DNA from: Variovorax flavidus
Lineage (GTDB): Bacteria; Pseudomonadota; Gammaproteobacteria; Burkholderiales; Burkholderiaceae_C
Assembly: GCF_030317145.1 (NCBI RefSeq)
Contig: NZ_JASZYE010000002.1
Coordinates: 806,001 to 870,000 of the forward strand
Direction of reading: 5' to 3'
DNA length: 64,000 bases
Shown: in pieces, positions 62,942 to 64,000 of the stretch
Layout: each line of letters opens with the position of its first letter
How positions within the stretch are numbered: position 1 is the stretch's first letter
Notes under the pieces: generated by a model
Databases searched by the model: none
The model's input: the letters and a program-made list of their open reading frames with translations, nothing else
What the model was told of the DNA's origin: nothing
Position numbers and translations under genes: made by a program

Positions 62942-64000
62942 GCCACGTGGGCACGGCCGGCACGCAGCGCTCCACGCGCGCGGCCGCCGCGCCTGCCCCG
63001 GACACGCTGACGCCGGCCGACCGCTACGAAGAACTCTTCATCGCGGTCCAGTCGAACCACGTCTTCTCGGACAGCAAGAGCTTCGTCGACTGTGCGCCGC
63101 GCATCGAGCCGGCGGACATCCTGGCGGCCTACCGCGCGCAATCGCCGCAACCCGGCTTCGATCTCGCGGCTTTCGTGCACGCGCATTTCGACGTCCTGGA
63201 GCAGGCGCCTTCCGACTATGTGTCGGTGCCCGGCCAGCCCATCGCAGCGCACATCGACGATCTGTGGAACGTGCTCACGCGGCATCCGCAAGCCCATCCG
63301 CCGCAGTCGTCGCTGCTGCAACTGCCGCATCCATACATCGTGCCGGGCGGACGCTTTCGCGAGCTGTACTACTGGGACTCGTACTTCACCCTGCTGGGCC
63401 TGCACGGCGACGGCTATGCGCAACTCATGCGCGACATGCTGGAGAACTTCGCCTATCTGATCGACACCTACGGCCATGTGCCGAACGGCACCCGCATCTA
63501 CTACCTGAGCCGCTCGCAGCCGCCGGTGTTTGCGTTGATGGTCGAACTATTGCAGCAGCGCGGCGTGGCGAACGAACTCGACTTCCTGCCGCAGCTTCGC
63601 AAGGAGCATGCGTTCTGGATGCAGGGCAGCGACGGCCTGGCGGATGGACAGGCCGCACGCCGCGTGGTGCGTTTGCCCGGCGGCGCCTTGCTCAATCGCT
63701 ATTGGGACGAGCGTGACACGCCGCGCGAGGAGTCGTGGATCGAGGACGTGACGACGGCGCAATCCTGTCAGCGCGACCCCGCCGAGATCTACCGCGACAT
63801 CCGCGCGGCCTGTGAATCGGGTTGGGATTTCAGTACCCGCTGGCTGCGGTCGCCGCCGCCGCACAGCGGGCAGCGGACTCTTCCCCACGTGCGCGCAGGC
63901 ACAGCGCCATCGCTGTCGAGCATCTGCACCACCGAGATCCTGCCGGTGGACCTCAATGCGTTCCTCTACAAGCTGGAATCGAAGATCGCTGCGCTTGCAC
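62938..64000 (+). CDS. Alpha,alpha-trehalase (GH37), 3' end beyond the window
   Basis: At least 354 codons, running off the window. GH37 signature 1 is [34 protein letters not shown] and [28 protein letters not shown] contain the catalytic Asp (WDFS); the catalytic Glu lies beyond the edge. No Sec signal is visible, so a cytoplasmic TreF-like enzyme is likely, splitting trehalose to two glucoses. The start is GTG at 62938 overlapping the upstream stop by 4 nt, or GTG at 62947. Confidence 0.9.
   Translation, partial: MSHVGTAGTQRSTRAAAAPAPDTLTPADRYEELFIAVQSNHVFSDSKSFVDCAPRIEPADILAAYRAQSPQPGFDLAAFVHAHFDVLEQAPSDYVSVPGQPIAAHIDDLWNVLTRHPQAHPPQSSLLQLPHPYIVPGGRFRELYYWDSYFTLLGLHGDGYAQLMRDMLENFAYLIDTYGHVPNGTRIYYLSRSQPPVFALMVELLQQRGVANELDFLPQLRKEHAFWMQGSDGLADGQAARRVVRLPGGALLNRYWDERDTPREESWIEDVTTAQSCQRDPAEIYRDIRAACESGWDFSTRWLRSPPPHSGQRTLPHVRAGTAPSLSSICTTEILPVDLNAFLYKLESKIAALA

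Overview
The window is 64 kb of GC-rich bacterial chromosome, densely packed with genes on both strands. Gene content points to a betaproteobacterium of the order Burkholderiales, most likely a Comamonadaceae such as Variovorax or a relative. The signs are several Bug/TctC-type solute receptors, ABC_sub_bind-type sensors and binding proteins, a glutarate cluster (gcdR-gcdH-gcdG), a type VI secretion effector module, and codon use strongly biased to G/C at third positions. This placement is inference from gene families, not from a marker gene. No rRNA, tRNA, CRISPR array, insertion sequence or prophage was seen.

Layout. 1-6893: start of a giant secreted adhesin-like protein (LEPR motif, DUF4347, DUF11-type repeats, SdrD-B-like and cadherin/VCBS-like modules), cut off by the window edge. 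7056-11168: MarC-like and DUF1622 membrane proteins, a receiver-only regulator, a FixJ-type regulator and a sensor kinase. Three similar inverted repeats of the form TGCCC(C)TT..GGGCA lie before the three transcription units here, and may mark one regulon. 11343-14376: an unrecognised membrane protein, a mini-lipoprotein, a metallo-beta-lactamase/rhodanese fusion and a 1-Cys peroxiredoxin. 14568-17041: acetoacetyl-CoA synthetase and a YbaY-like lipoprotein. 17174-18557: PAAR protein, Tae4 amidase toxin and a small membrane protein. 18612-25549: holin-like membrane protein, MerR regulator with MFS pump, an acylase lipoprotein, an AraC regulator and a second 1-Cys peroxiredoxin. 25575-30516: small unknowns, an 8-oxoguanine-deaminase-like amidohydrolase and a CynX-type MFS protein.

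30518-38283 is a sugar-acid catabolic cluster: LacI regulator, arabinonate-type dehydratase, three Bug receptors, an RraA-like aldolase and a 2-hydroxyacid dehydrogenase. Near-identical LacI-type operators precede the regulator and the dehydratase. 39752-43522 holds a papain-like protease with six lectin-like repeats, a chagasin-type inhibitor of such proteases and a SulP transporter, all packed end to end. 43636-51870 carries mixed metabolic genes (AIG2-like, RibD-like, acyl-CoA synthetase, SMP-30 lactonase, Gfo/Idh/MocA, cupin).

51967-59467 is a divergent cecR/ybhGFSR-like drug-export locus with its own outer-membrane channel. An 18-bp perfect palindrome sits across the divergent promoter region. 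59331-62941 is the glutarate degradation cluster. Its LysR regulator overlaps the TetR gene tail-to-tail by 137 bp, and the last gene of the cluster overlaps the start of a trehalase that runs off the window end.
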